A stretch of DNA of 64,000 bases from Mesorhabditis belari (GCA_958450365.1 CAUEEP010000725.1:830501-894500); one strand, 5' to 3'; positions 12,120-23,811 are shown, numbered from the stretch's first letter. Notes: a model not told the origin generated them from the sequence alone. Made by a program: numbers and translations.

Positions 12120-12565
12120 CAGGTCTAAGTCATAGGCATAGGCTGGCTGAATGGCTGGCGGGCTAGTCCTGGCTAGTCCTGGATGTCCCTGGCTGGCCCT
12201 GGCTGACCCTGGCTGACCCTGGCTGGCTCTGGCTGACCCTGGCTGACCCTGGCTTAAGATTTTTAGAGTCTAAACAAGTCAGGCTAGAGTTTGGCATGAA
12301 CTGGCTGGCTTACACAATTTTAGAGCCAAAACCAGGCCAAGCCAGGCCAATCCAGGCCAAGACATGCTAAGCCAGCCCAAGAACAGGCCAATCTAGGCCA
12401 ATCCAGGCCAAGCCAAGCCCAAGCCAGGCCAAGACCTGGCCAAGCCAAGCCAGGCCAACCTGGGCCAATTCAGGCCAAGCCAAGCCCAAGCTAGGCCAAG
12501 ACCAGGCCAAGCCAGGCCAAGCCAGGCCAAGCCAGGCCAAGCCAGGCCAAGCCAGGCCAAGTCAA
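12120..12565. repeat. CTGGCTGACC and AAGCCAGGCC minisatellites
   Basis: CTGGCTGACCCTGG units run to about 12255. After a short spacer, CCAAGCCAGG units run from about 12320 to 12560. The second is close to the reverse complement of the first, so the two form a loose inverted pair. Confidence 0.8.
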
Positions 12566-13204
12566 AAGCTATGAAAAACTTGATTTGAATCTAGCTAGGC
12601 CATAAGTCTAGCTCTGGCTTGACTTTGAAACTTGTCCTAGGATTAGTGAATGATCGAAAGAAAGCAGAACAATAAAATAAACAAACTGATAGTAACAAGA
12701 ACTGATAGTAACATAAACAAAACAAGAAGTAAAACGAATAAAGAATAGAAGATGAGGAAGAGGACAAAGAAAAGATCATAATACAAGTAAAAAAAGGCAA
12801 AAAGTGATGTAGAGACAAAAAGATAAAAAGAGAAAAAGACAAAGAAGACTCAAAGTAAGACACAAAAAAGCCCAAAAATGCCTAAAAGAAACAAAAAAAG
12901 GCTTAGAAAGCGTTTTTCATTGTCTAAAACTCTCTTTTTCACAGAATCTCTTGCTTCTCTTTCTGAATGTCCATTTCTTTTTTATTCCTTCTATGGCCCA
13001 ACGATAATTGCATTCGTTTTTTTTTCTCCTTTTCCTTCACAGCTCAATTTTCTTTTTTTTTTTTCGATGAACGCTTGGTGAATAAATAAGTAAATATAAG
13101 AGAAATAAGAGAAATTTATGAAATTGTGGATTTAGAAATGAATCTAGATTGATAAAGAAAGTAAAAACGAATGAAAAATGGAAGAATTGCTATGCTAGGA
13201 GGAT

Positions 13205-13290
13205 CAAAGGATCATTTGTCGGACTTCTGTAAACTTTTGATAATTTGTCGGACTTCTGTAAACTTGTGATAATTTGCCGGACTCCTTAAA
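13205..13290. repeat. ~33-bp tandem repeat (ATAATTTGTCGGACTTCTGTA)
   Basis: Three imperfect units. No gene is seen from 12600 to 13630. Confidence 0.7.
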
Positions 13291-13629
13291 CCTCTGTAAC
13301 TAGTTATTTTCTTTATAAATCAATGCCTAAATGATCAAATTAACCAAAATTTTATTGAAAAACGAAGAAATGATCACTAAATTACACGAATTTCAAGAAA
13401 TCTTTCAAAAGATCATTTGAAACTCTGCAATTTAAGCGAATTTTTTTTTGCACAAAACGCTGATCAAATTAGCAAATTAACCTCCGATTTTCTGGGGTAA
13501 ATTTGGGGTAAACGAAAATGCAAAAAGCCGGACAAAAAAAATGGTGAATTATCAAGAAGAAACATTTTAGATAAGAGTTCTGCAATGTTCAAGGAATTCC
13601 TCTCGAAAATGGAAATTGGAAATTGAAAT

Positions 13630-14460
13630 ATTTTTATGAATTTAGGCTTATTCTAGTCTTTTTCTAGCCTTTCTAGCCTTTTTAGCCTTATTCTAGCCTT
13701 GTTCTAGCATTATTCTAGCCATGTTAGCCTTTTTCTAGCCTTTTTAGCCTTTTTAGCCTTATTCTAGTCTTTTTCTAGATTGCGTAAGTGAACGAGTAAA
13801 CTAGAAGTCAAGTAAAGCTGTGAGTAAATCAAGATCTCGAGAAATTTCTTGACATTTCTTGCTCTAACAAACGAATCTTAAGCAGTAAACCTTTTTCTAG
13901 CCTTTTTAGCCTTATTCTAGTCCTTTTTAGGACTAGAATAAGGCCTTATTCTTATTCTAGCCATGTTGGCCTTTTTTCTAGCATTTTTGGCTCTATTCTA
14001 GCCTTTTTCTACGTTTTGAAATCTTTATTGAAGTAGTAAACAACGTAAAAGTTTTCCCGTAAAAGTTTCGCAGTTTTACAAGTTTAGCTGACAGTTGAGA
14101 GCTGAGAAAACAAGTTTTCCGCTAGTTTTACTTAGTTTCAAGATCAAGAACAGCCTTTTAAGCCTTTTTCTAACCTGTTTATGCTTATTCTAGTATTTTT
14201 CTAGCCTTATTCTAGCCATGTTAGCCTTTTTCTAGGATTTTTGACTTTATTCTAGCCTTTTTCTAGGTTGTGTGAGTAAACTAGAAGTCAAGTAAAGCTG
14301 TGAGTAAATCAAGATCTCGAAAAATGGTGAATTATCAAAAAGAAATTGTTAGATAAGAGTTCTGCAATGTTCAAGGAATTCTCTCGAAGATGGAAATTGG
14401 AAATTGAGATATTTTTATGACTTTCCCTTTATCAAAGTAGTAAACTGCGAAAATGAAAAA
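13630..14460 (+). repeat. Large inverted repeat, left arm (CTAGCCTTTTTAGCC minisatellite)
   Basis: Minisatellite tracts of AGCCTTATTCTAGCCTTTTT alternate with unique blocks such as AAACTAGAAGTCAAGTAAAG, GAAATTTCTTGACATTTCTT and TTCAAGATCAAGAACAGCC. The same blocks occur as reverse complements at about 18180-18960, about 4 kb away. Confidence 0.75.
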
Positions 14461-15085
14461 ATAGGCGGTATTGCAAAAAATTCGATGCCGAGAAACAATG
14501 CGATTTTTGAAGGTGAGTCATTTGAAATAAGATTTCTTTGAGAATTTTCTGTTAGCTTTGGAGAATGGGGTGATTATTTGTTTGGATTTGAATCCCGTGA
14601 ACTTCAGGAAACTGAATGATGAAGCTAATCCAATCATTTAAGCCAATCCAATCATTTAACCCAATCCAATCAATTTTAAAGAGCTTGAACTTCAGGTTTT
14701 GAAAGATTCTTTTGTTTTTAAGTTGAATTTTTGTTCATTTCGTCAAAATTGCCTTTTTAATTGAGGGAATGGAGTCTAATTATAGTCTAATTTCTCAATT
14801 TCCAGGCAATTCTGCATTCTGAAACTGAAAAAAAGCTTTGATTCGGTTTTAAAAGCTATAAATCTTTTAGAATCACTTATCATAACTTTTATAAAGGTTT
14901 AATATTCAAATTCTTGCTCATCAACTAAGAATTTCTTTGAAAAACATGATCCAACGAGTCTAGTTTACGATTTTCATCGTTTTAAATCCAAAAAAAAACA
15001 AAAAAACAGATTTCAAACCTAATCTGTAACAAATAAGGCAAAACATTGAAGATATTGAATGAATTTTAAGCTCTGGCTTATAACT

Positions 15086-15135
15086 AGTTAGTTCATTTAC
15101 CAAACTTTTGTTGGGTAAATGAACTAACTCGTTTT
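15086..15135. repeat. Hairpin with GTTAGTTCATTTACC arms
   Basis: GTTAGTTCATTTACC and GGTAAATGAACTAAC are exact complements around a short loop (AAACTTTTGTTG). No gene adjoins it. Confidence 0.75.
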
Positions 15136-15345
15136 AAAGAAGATTTACTCAGGGAAAAACGGTAAGTTTAGGTTTTTATAATCGCGAAACCATCGACTAT
15201 GCTTTAAAAGGCTTACAATACCTTGAAGCTGATGAAGGATAAGGATCCTTAAAGTATACATTTATTCAAGATGAATAATGTGACACAAACAAAGACCTAA
15301 CCTAAAGATGGTACAGAGAAAAAACCAAAAAATAGCCAAAGTTCT

Positions 15346-15428
15346 AGTGGCTGAGATCGAAGCTGCGACCGACTAGGAGCCTCCAGACTTAGATACAAGA
15401 CTCCTAACCACTTGGCCATGGCGACACC
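15346..15428 (-). pseudogene. Long-variable-arm tRNA-like sequence, copy 1
   Basis: The minus strand begins GGTGTCGCCATGGCCAAGTGG, typical of Leu/Ser-type tRNA D arms, with a spacer long enough for a variable arm and GCAGCTTCGATCTCAGCC as T arm. The anticodon stem has mismatches and the acceptor ends do not pair. Confidence 0.55.
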
Positions 15429-15489
15429 GGGTTTATCGAGCTTAATACCTCGATACGTCTTCGTTAAACCATAAAAACGAGCTATTTTC

Positions 15490-15563
15490 TAGCCGCCGGG
15501 ATCGAACCTGTGACCTCCCGACTAATCCTAGTCAAGACTCTTAACCACTCGGCCATGGCAGCA
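15490..15563 (-). pseudogene. tRNA-like sequence, copy 2
   Basis: The minus strand reads GCTGCCATGGCCGAGTGGTT at the 5' end and CAGGTTCGATCCCGGCGGC at the 3' end. The acceptor halves nearly pair (GCTGCCA/CGGCGGC), but the T stem has two mismatches. It shares its upstream flank (ATCTGG...TTTCTCGAG) with copy 3. Confidence 0.55.
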
Positions 15564-15619
15564 TCTGGCTTCTCGAGTTTTATACCGCTCCGAATCCCCA
15601 TCCCAAGAAAAAAAAATTT

Positions 15620-15702
15620 CTATTGGCTGGAATCGAACCAACGACCGAATAGGAACCTCCCGACTGAGAATCAAGACTCTTAACCACTTAGCCATGGCGG
15701 CA
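15620..15702 (-). pseudogene. Long-variable-arm tRNA-like sequence, copy 3 (CTC anticodon position)
   Basis: The minus strand has GCCGCCATGGCTAAGTGGTT, an anticodon hairpin CTTGA-TTCTCAG-TCGGG that pairs with wobbles and would present CTC, a variable-arm-sized insert, and a good T arm (GTTGG TTCGATT CCAGC). The 3' acceptor strand does not match the 5' one. Nematodes are known to have non-canonical tRNAs with long variable arms; this could be a decayed relative. Confidence 0.55.
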
Positions 15703-16324
15703 TCTGGTTTCTCGAGTTTTATACGACTCTAAATACCTTCCCTTAACAATTCCCTAAACCATAGAACACTTTTATTTTCCCCAGAAAAACGAACAAAGGG
15801 GAAGAGCAAAAAAACGAAGATAAGTGACTTACAGAGGGAAAAATAGTGAAAAATATGAACTCAATAATCCCATAGGAAAAGGGGATTTGACGAAAACAAA
15901 AGTACATTCTTTCGTTTCTATCAAAAATTTCTTTCAAAAACCAAGCGCTTGTTTTTCTGAACTAGTTTCATTGCAAAATCGTTTAGTTGATGCTATTTTG
16001 TGAAAACAATTTACAAAATTTGATTCGTTTATCCAAATTGATTTAAAGAAGGTTTAAATATTCATGGAAAAACGGGAAATTTCAGTTTTTTAATCTACAA
16101 ATCATCTCGAATTTGATATCAAGCTTAGGGTTTTGCCAGATTGATTGCGTTTGCGTAAAGAGGAAATAACTTTAACTTGGAGAGCTGCTTGGTTTCGTAA
16201 ACGCACGATTCTGGCACACCACTTTAGCTTATAAGCCTATTTATTTACCCAAAATTTGTCAAAAAGAAGTCGAATATGATAAACCATCAAATCTTATTGC
16301 TAAATTTAGATTGTTGAGTTTAGT

Positions 16325-16425
16325 TCCTTCTTTCTTTCTTTCTTTCTTTTTGCTTTCTTTCTTTCTTTCTTTCTTCCTGCCTTTCTTCTCCCTTTCTTCC
16401 CCCTTTCTTCCCTCTTTCTCTTGAC
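16325..16425. repeat. CTTT polypyrimidine tract
   Basis: TTTC units followed by CCCTTTCTTCC units, directly upstream of the tRNA-like block at 16433. Confidence 0.8.
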
Positions 16426-16432
16426 AAGTTAA

Positions 16433-16510
16433 GGTACCAGATAGCTTAGTGGTTAGAGCAATTGCCTGGAAAGCAAAAGATCCAGAGATCCAGACTCAAT
16501 CCCCTCTCTG
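16433..16510 (+). pseudogene. tRNA-like sequence (GGA anticodon position)
   Basis: AGCTTAGTGGTTAGAGC is a good D arm, and TTGC-CTGGAAA-GCAA forms an anticodon hairpin presenting GGA. The T arm (CCAGACTCAATCCCC) is broken. A CTTT tract adjoins it, as with the tRNA-like block at 33522 and the splice-adjacent tract near 51560. Confidence 0.5.
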
Positions 16511-16929
16511 AAAATCTATCTTTCCTTGCCAATTCCTTCACTTCTTTATTACTATAATAAAGAAGGAAAGATAGATTGTCAGAGATCTATCTATTTCTGT
16601 AAATTTCCAAAAGTTTTCCAAAATTTCTACGCACAATTGTGTGAAATACTAGAGAAAAAACAAAAGTGCACGAATTTCTATCCGTATTTTCCATTTTTGG
16701 CACACGAACAAACGGGATTTAGAGTGAAGAATTGTGGGAAAATTGAGGACAATTTTTGCCGTGATTCTTTTGTTTTCGACGGTAAAGGAATGGGTAATGA
16801 AGTAAACACGAATGGCAGGGTATTTTCGGTTCTTTTCAGTAGTATTTTGAATGGGTGAGGTCAAGAACTTTTACTTCTTGAGTAATTTGGATAAATTAAC
16901 TTGAGCCAATGAATTAGACGAGTTGGGAA

Positions 16930-17110
16930 AATGAGTCAGCTAGAGAGCCAGTGGTGTGCCAGAAGTGCATTTAGCTCACTAAAAGCCAGCGATCAAGAGC
17001 CTAGAGCCAGTGGTGGGCCAGCTGAAGTGCATTTAGCTCACTAAAAGCCAGCGATCAAGAGCCTAGAGCCAGTGGTGTGCCAGCTGAAGTGAGTTTAGCT
17101 GACTAAAAGT
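16930..17110. repeat. ~64-bp tandem repeat (GAGCCAGTGGTGTGCCAG)
   Basis: About three units containing GCATTTAGCTCACTAAAAGCCAG. The last unit leads directly into the tRNA-like block at 17121. Confidence 0.7.
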
Positions 17111-17120
17111 CAGAGACCAA

Positions 17121-17200
17121 GAGCGGGACCGAACCCACCGAACCCAAGCCGACCAAACTTTCAAGAGTCCGTCGCACTATCCACTAGGCCACCAGTGCCC
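17121..17200 (-). pseudogene. tRNA-like sequence (TGA anticodon position)
   Basis: The minus strand begins GGGCACTGGTGGCCTAGTGG, has CTCTTGAAAG at the anticodon position and GTGGGTTCGGTCCCGC at the 3' side. The stem pairing is incomplete. Confidence 0.5.
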
Positions 17201-18179
17201 AAATCCCAGTAGCTGAAAGCGAAAAGCATCTTCAAAATTTCAATTGAATTTTTACACATTTACAGGTTTATTTAGAGGATTTTGATTTTAGATTATGAAT
17301 CTCTATACTCGATTTAGTAAAATGCACCTAAGCAATTGATAAATTTCATCTCATTTGGCAATTGAACCATTTCTAAATAGGCTTTGCAAAATCAAGAGCT
17401 GTAACAATGCAATTTTCCTATTATGGGATTCGTTTACAAAATGAAAAACCTCAAAGAATGCTTGTTTAAAGCTTCAACTTCAAGTATGACTCAAAAGAAG
17501 CGAAAAGAAAGAAAATCCGATTATTTGATGATTTCCTCTAGACTAATCGGAGCCTTGTGACCTCTATTTTCACATGTGAATATTCGCAACTTCAAAACAA
17601 GTTTTGTGTCCAGAAAAACTTTGATTCACTACTATAATTTGCACACAAAGCAAAAAAAAAAGATGAGTGACTCCTAAAAAGGGAAAAATCTCGTGATATT
17701 CAACTAACACTTTTTTTTTTTTGCTTTTTCCCCTGTCTCACCCCAATAATGAAATGATTATAAATAGCGATTTTTAAGCAAAAGGGGAAAATGAATGACC
17801 ATCTCTCCCCTTTTCACAATGTGATTCACTCCCCCGATTTCCCCCATAAAAATATCGGGTCAAAAACGATTCATTTCCATTTTTCACGCCATTTTCCCCA
17901 ATGGAATGGGATGAAAAAAAAGGTGTTTTGGCATTATTCCGATAAACAAATGAAATGAATGGTGGGAATTTTTGTGGAGAATTTATGAAAAGGCTTTGTA
18001 AACGTTACGCAGTCATCGCTGGCTGTCTTTAGTCTGCTGAAAAGTGCGCTTGCTGTGAATGAATGGTAAAGTTGTTTGAGTTGTGAGCTTGAAAAAGGAT
18101 TTAGTTGGAAATTTTAATCGATAATCCTTTTCCAATTTGATAGAATGGGCTGTTCTTGGTGTTTAAAACTGGAAAAAGT

Positions 18180-18960
18180 TCGGTCGACTAGTTAAGTTTC
18201 GTTTGTTAGAGCAAGAAATGTCAAGGAATTTCTCGAGATCTAGAACTTGATTTACTCACAGCTTTACTTGACTTCTAGTTTACTGGTTCACTTACGCAAC
18301 CTAGAAAAAGGCTAGAATAAGGCTAAAAAGGCTAGAAAAAGGCTAACATGGCTAGAATAATGCTAGAAGACTAGAATAAGGCTAAAAAGGCTAAAAAGGC
18401 TAGAAAAGGCCAACATGGTTAGAATAATGCTAGAAAAAGGCCGTATAAGCCTAAACAGGTTAGAAAAAGGCTAAAAGGCTGTTCTTAATCTTGAAACTAA
18501 GTACAACTAGCGGAAAACTTGCTTTCTCAACTCGAAAAGACTAGAATAAGGCAAAAGGCAAAAAGCCTAGAAAAGGCCAACATGGTTAGAATAATGCTAG
18601 AAAAAGGCTCGTATAAGCCTAAACAGGTTAGAAAAAGGCTTAAAAGGCTGTTCTTAATCTTGAAACTAAGTACAACTAGCGGAAAACTTGCTTTCTCAAC
18701 TCGAAAAAGACTAGAATAAGGCTAAAAAGGCTAAAAAGCCTAGAAAAAGGCCAACATGGTTAGAATAATGCTAGAAAAAGGCTCGTATAAGCCTAAACAG
18801 GCTAGAAAAAGGTTTAAAAGGCTGTTCTTGATCTTGAAACTAATTCAAACTAGCGGAAAACTTGTTTTCTCAGCTCTCAACTATCAGCCAAACTTGTAAA
18901 CTTGACTGGGAAACTTTTACGTTTACTAATTCAATAAAGATTTCAAAACGTGACGTGATC
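18180..18960 (-). repeat. Large inverted repeat, right arm
   Basis: Reverse-complement counterpart of 13630-14460. It contains GTTAGAGCAAGAAATGTCAA, CTTTACTTGACTTCTAGTTT, GGCTAAAAAGGCTAG minisatellite, and the block GGCTGTTCTTAATCTTGAAA repeated three times here but once on the left. Confidence 0.75.
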
Positions 18961-19594
18961 ACAAGCACTTTTAACTCTTTCTTGTACAAATATTAGAAAA
19001 ATAGAGAAAAGGAATAAATCCTTGGCAAAAAAGAGACCAAGTCATCACTGTGATCACCAAAAATATGAAAAAAAAAAGCTAATCTCAAGATTTTTCTAAA
19101 CCAAAAATGGCAGTGAATGGGCCGTAAACTTCTTGGCTTATCTGTATGTCAGAAGAAAGGACAAAAAGACGTTCTGAATGGCTTTGATAAGAAAAAAAAA
19201 AAACTCTTTTCTATACATGAAAAGCGAGAAATTTTTGAAGAAAACAGCTGGATGAGGGGAAATTTTTTGGTTTTTTGAAAAGAATTGAAAAATTTCCAAA
19301 AATTCTTTATGACTAAATTTGTTGAAAGCAGTCAAAATAGATTTTTATTGAACTTTTACGATTCGAAATTTGTTTATGATTGTATTTTTGTTTATATTAA
19401 CGTAGAAAAAGTCTGAAATTTAATCAAAAATTGGATTGAATTGAAAGAATTCCATTGTTTTTTCTTTAGGAAAAAAGGAATGTCTAATGACGTTTAAATC
19501 TTGAGAAATGATTTTGAAAAATAGAATTTCTGCTTAACTTTATGTTTTGAAAGAGTTTATAATTGAACTTTTATAGTTTTTGATAGTTTATAGT

Positions 19595-20140
19595 TAGTTT
19601 CATTTATGGGTTGGCGCTGGGTTACCGCTAGGTTGGCGCTGGGTTACCGCTAGGTTGGCGCTGGATTGGCGCTGGGTTGGCGCTGGATTGGCGCTGGGTT
19701 GGCGCTGGATTGGCGCTGGGTTGGCGCTGGATTGGCGCTGGATTGGCGCTGGATTGGCGCTGGGTTGGCGCTGGATTGGCGCTGGGTTGGCGCTGGGTTG
19801 GCGCTGGGTTGGCGCTGGGTTGGCGCTGGGTTGGCGCTGGGTTGGCGCTGTGTTGGCGCTGGGTTGGCGCTGAGTTGGCGCTGTGTTGGCGCTGTGTTGG
19901 AGCATTATGGGTTGGGGCTGGGTTGGCGCATTTATGAGTTGACGCTGGGTTGGCGCATTTATGGGTTGGCGCTGAGTTGGCGCATTTATGGGTTAGCGCT
20001 GGGTTGGCGCTGGGTTGGCGCTAGGTTGGCGCTGGGTTGGGGCTGTGTTGGCGCTGGGTTGGCGCTAGGTTGGCGCTGGGTTACCGCTAGGTTGGCGCTG
20101 GGTTGGCGCTGGGTTGGCGCATTTATGGATTGGCGCTGAG
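19595..20140. repeat. 11-bp minisatellite (GGTTGGCGCTG), array 1
   Basis: About 45 units with GGATTGGCGCTG and GTTACCGCTA variants, readable in all frames (WRWVGAGLALG). A second array of the same motif is at 21300-21560. It ends at a tRNA-like block on the minus strand. Confidence 0.9.
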
Positions 20141-20144
20141 ATTG

Positions 20145-20213
20145 TCGGTACCAGGATTTGAACCCAAGATCTCCCGCTGATCAGGCGGACAGTCTACCAA
20201 TTAGCTATACCGA
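20145..20213 (-). tRNA. tRNA-like gene, best preserved in the window (GAT anticodon position); function doubtful
   Basis: The minus strand starts TCGGTATAGCTAATTGGTAG and ends GGTTCAAATCCTGGTACCGA. Acceptor halves pair almost fully, TCCGC-CTGATCA-GCGGG makes a clean anticodon hairpin with GAT, and the T stem pairs with wobbles. The D stem is mismatched and the base after the anticodon is C rather than a purine. It may be a weak tRNA-Ile or a decayed copy. Confidence 0.45.
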
Positions 20214-20654
20214 AATGTATTCTATTGCCAGGGTAAGGTCTTATGCTTTACTTTAAAGTAAAATTTTACTGGTCGGACTATCAGGCAAGAAGTTAAACGA
20301 TAGGCTAAAACAAGACAAGAAAAGGCTTAAACAAGATGTTCAATAGACAGTGGATAGGGTTTTTCAGGGTTGTTCTAAGGATAATTTTCTGAAAAAAGCT
20401 AGGTTTGTTTAAGAGCAGGCTAGATCCAGGTTAGAGCAGAGCAGCAAGAGCAGGCTAGATCCAGGTCCTAGACCCAGACCTAGACGCAACCCTAACCTAC
20501 AAAAATTTCCGGTATTAGAAGCCAAATCTAGCTCTACCTTTGGCCAAGTTCTAAGCTGATTTACGGCCATTCTAGAGCTTGGTTTGAACATTGATGATGA
20601 TAGACTGTTCAAAAATGTTTAGAATTCAGAAAAATCAATTATCAATCAATCAAT

Positions 20655-20702
20655 TATCGAAAGTTTAATTGCAATCATCAATTGTAATTAAACTTTCGAA
20701 AG
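20655..20702. repeat. Hairpin (TCGAAAGTTTAATTGCAAT arms)
   Basis: Left arm TCGAAAGTTTAATTGCAAT and right arm ATTGTAATTAAACTTTCGA pair with one mismatch or bulge. Non-coding surroundings. Confidence 0.7.
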
Positions 20703-21299
20703 AAAGCGTTTGATTGTATGATTTTGTCAAACAAATCTACCAAAAGAGCAATTTTTACTGGTTTTCAAATCAAAGTCGAATCAAAATGCTAAAAATAAAT
20801 TAAAAAAAACAGCAAGAAAGCTCAAGAAAAGGAAAAACTACTTTAAATCAACTTCTAAGCTTTTAAGGTTTTCGTATTTTTTGTGGATTCACCAAAAATT
20901 TTTTTTTGCAATTTGATCCGTTCGAGAGATCGCGAAAAGACAAAAAAAAATGGGGAAAAGAGAAAAACGGATTTTTTTTCGCACACGTGTGCCCGTGACA
21001 GCCGTCCCGTTTTTCAGCTGTCAATGACAAAGAATGAGAAAAGCGATCTAGACTTGTGTGACCTTTTGGCTCACAAAAAAAAAGAACTTTAAGCATTCCT
21101 GGATCTGTCTGCTCTAAAAGATTTCCCCAAAAATGTTTCGCAAATGATAAGAATGGGCAGTCGGCCAATGCGGGATTCATTGATTGATCGATTCAATGCG
21201 AAATTTTGGGATTAATATTTTATTTTATAGAATTAACATTCAAAATTGAATTGTTTACCTAATTGTTTACCTAATTCTTTCCGTAAAACTTTAGAATTT

Positions 21300-21560
21300 T
21301 GCCTTGGCGCTGGCTTGGCGCTAGGTTACCGCTAGATTGGCGCTGGGTTGGAGCTGGGTTGGCGCTGGGTTGGCGCTGGGTTGGCGCTGGGTTACCGCTA
21401 GATTGGCGCTGGGTTACCGCTAGGTTGGCGCTGGGTTGGAGCTGGGTTGGCGCTGGGTTGGCGCTGGGTTGGCGCTGGGTTGGCGCTGGGTTACCGCTAG
21501 ATTGGCGCTGGGTTATCGCTAGGTTGGCGCTGGGTTGGCGCTAGGTTGGCGCTGGCACCT
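21300..21560. repeat. 11-bp minisatellite (GGTTGGCGCTG), array 2
   Basis: Same unit as array 1, organised here into a higher-order repeat that alternates TTACCGCTAGATTGGCGCTG with four to five plain units. Confidence 0.9.
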
Positions 21561-21837
21561 TTTGAAACAATACGAGAAAAACCCTACTGATTCAGAGGTT
21601 TTGACTAAAAAAGGGGGAAATGAGAGTTTTTTTTGTCTAGAAAAATGTGGATTCGAAATCAAATAAACACTTTTGTTGAGACTTTAGACAAAAAGGAGGA
21701 AACCACTCATTTTTGTCACATGTTACTAATTGCAACAAAAACAAATTACAGGCAGAAAACACAAAACACAATTGGAAAAGTTGATCCTGTTCAAATTGAC
21801 TCCATTTTAAAACTAGCTGAAAAATCATTTACATTTT

Positions 21838-22035
21838 AGTTACCGTTACAGTTCAGTTACAGTTACAGCTACAGTTAGAGTTCAGTTACAGTTCAGACAG
21901 CTACAGTTCAGTTACAGTTACAGTTCAATTACAGATACAGTTCAGTTACAGTTCAGTTACAGTTCAGTTACAGTTACAGTTCAGACAGCTACAGTTCAGA
22001 CAACTACAGTTCAGACAGCCACACTTCAGTCAAAG
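21838..22035. repeat. CAGTTACAGTT minisatellite
   Basis: Units of CAGTTACAGTTCAGTTACAG, becoming CAGACAGCTACAGTT toward the end. Confidence 0.85.
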
Positions 22036-22267
22036 GTTTAGCTGAATATCTTTTCAAATAGGCATTAATCAAGCTGTCTTTTCAAGTCCAAAAGTGCAAG
22101 AGCCAAGATTTTGCTCACTCCAAGACATAAATTTTCCAAAATTTAGCTTTTTTTACTTTATTTCTAAATTGTGAGTGAATAAAGGGGTTTATGGTTTTAA
22201 AGTTAGAAAAAAAGTTGCAGAAAACCTTCAAAATTACCTTACTTCATACAATTTCGTATCCCCTCTA

Positions 22268-22735
22268 TCAAAAATGATTGTGGGCCTTTTATACGCGCTC
22301 CGTCCCCTTTTGCCATTGGCAATTTAGCTTTGAGCTCAAATATCTTGGTGTTGAGTTGTTCAATTTAAATCTCCTTGATATCATTAGATGTGCCAAGTCT
22401 TTCTCTGTCGATTAGTACAAAAACTATGTCAATTGAACAGCTCAACACCAAGAAATTTGAGCTTAAAGTTAGATTGCCAATGGGGAAGGGCGGGGCCATT
22501 GTGAGACCTTTTATACACGCCCCGCCCCTTTGCCATTGGCAATCTAACTTTAAGCTCAAATTTCTTGGTGTTGGGTTGTTCAATTGACATAGTTTTTGTA
22601 CCAATCGATAGAGAAAGACTTCATGCATCCAATGATTTCAAGAATCTTTAAATTGGACAATTAAACGCAAAGAAATTTCAGCTCAAATTTAGTTTGCCAA
22701 TGGGAAAAGGGTCGGGGCGCGTATCAAATGTTCGA
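22268..22735. repeat. Dispersed repeat family C, cluster 3
   Basis: Two head-to-head units with edges GGGCCTTTTATACGCGC and CGCCCCTTTGCCATTGGC and cores GAGAAAGACTT. The translated frames at 22365-22628 match those of the other clusters because the DNA repeats. Confidence 0.75.
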
Positions 22736-23394
22736 TAATCATCAAAAATCATCTCAATCTTTCGTCTTTACGCTTAAAAGTTCTCCCAAACAGTAAAGCT
22801 CAATTTCATTGCCATTTTCGGCGTCCAAAACTCCCATAAATCTTATGATTTCCCTTTTTAGAAATATTAGTCAAGAGTCAAGAGAAAAAAAAAGAATTTT
22901 ATTATTATTCTAAAAAGAGAAACAAGAATCGTTCAATTAACTGAGGGGAAAACGGTCAGAGATTGAAGAAAAATGAGAAATTCTTGTGTGAAAAGGACTA
23001 ATTACGAATGGCTACATGGCAACAGATTCCATAGAATTCTTGGAGAAAAAAAAAATTTAAAAAAAGCTACTGAATGGAACACAAATGGAAAGATGTTGAG
23101 GGAGAAAAAGGGAAAAAAAAAAAAGCTCTGAAGAACCTCGGGACTTTACGTAAAAGTGCCTTCATTTGGAGGAGAGAGGGACGCTTTGAAAGAGAACGGA
23201 AAAATTGGGAAAAAGTGGGAAAAAGTGGGAAAAAGTGAGAAATATTTGAATATTCTAGCATTTTCAGGGACTCACTGAATATCTTTTGAAAGAAAAGGGT
23301 AAAAGAATGCTTTAAAAGTGAGCAAAAAGGAAACTACGAATGAGAATCAAGTATTTTGACTTGAAGAAACGTACTAGATTTGTCTTCAAAAGCT

Positions 23395-23530
23395 TTAGAG
23401 AGAGCTTTAAAGAGAGCTTTAAAGACAGCTTTATAGACAGCTTTAAACACAGCTTTATAGACAGCTTTATAGACAGCTTCATAGACAGCTTTATAGACAG
23501 CTTTAAAGACAGCTTTAAAGACATCTTTAA
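23395..23530. repeat. 12-bp minisatellite (GACAGCTTTATA)
   Basis: About eleven units alternating GACAGCTTTAAA and GACAGCTTTATA. Open in several frames only because 12 is a multiple of 3. Confidence 0.85.
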
Positions 23531-23811
23531 AGACCAAAAATTAAATCGGATAAAATTTTGCTCAAGTCTATTTCTAGAATTGTACAGCAGACAATTCTGT
23601 GAGTAGAATGAATGTCTTTTGTTGTTCAAAAACGGCGCTAATTGATCCGTCAATCAGTCAAATCAGCTACATTTCCCTTGGCTTTATAAAATGGATAATT
23701 TGAAAACGTAAAGTGTCTAAAATAGAAAATAATCATTTAAAAATAGATATAAATGAAGGAGATGCATGAAAAAGCTTTAATTTGGATAAGTTGTGAATGA
23801 AAATAAGAGAA

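Noticed and set aside
14490..14515. ATG-initiated exon-like stretch MPRNNAIFE followed by GTGAGT
   Set aside because: The only nearby acceptor (before 14806) leads to a stop within a few codons.
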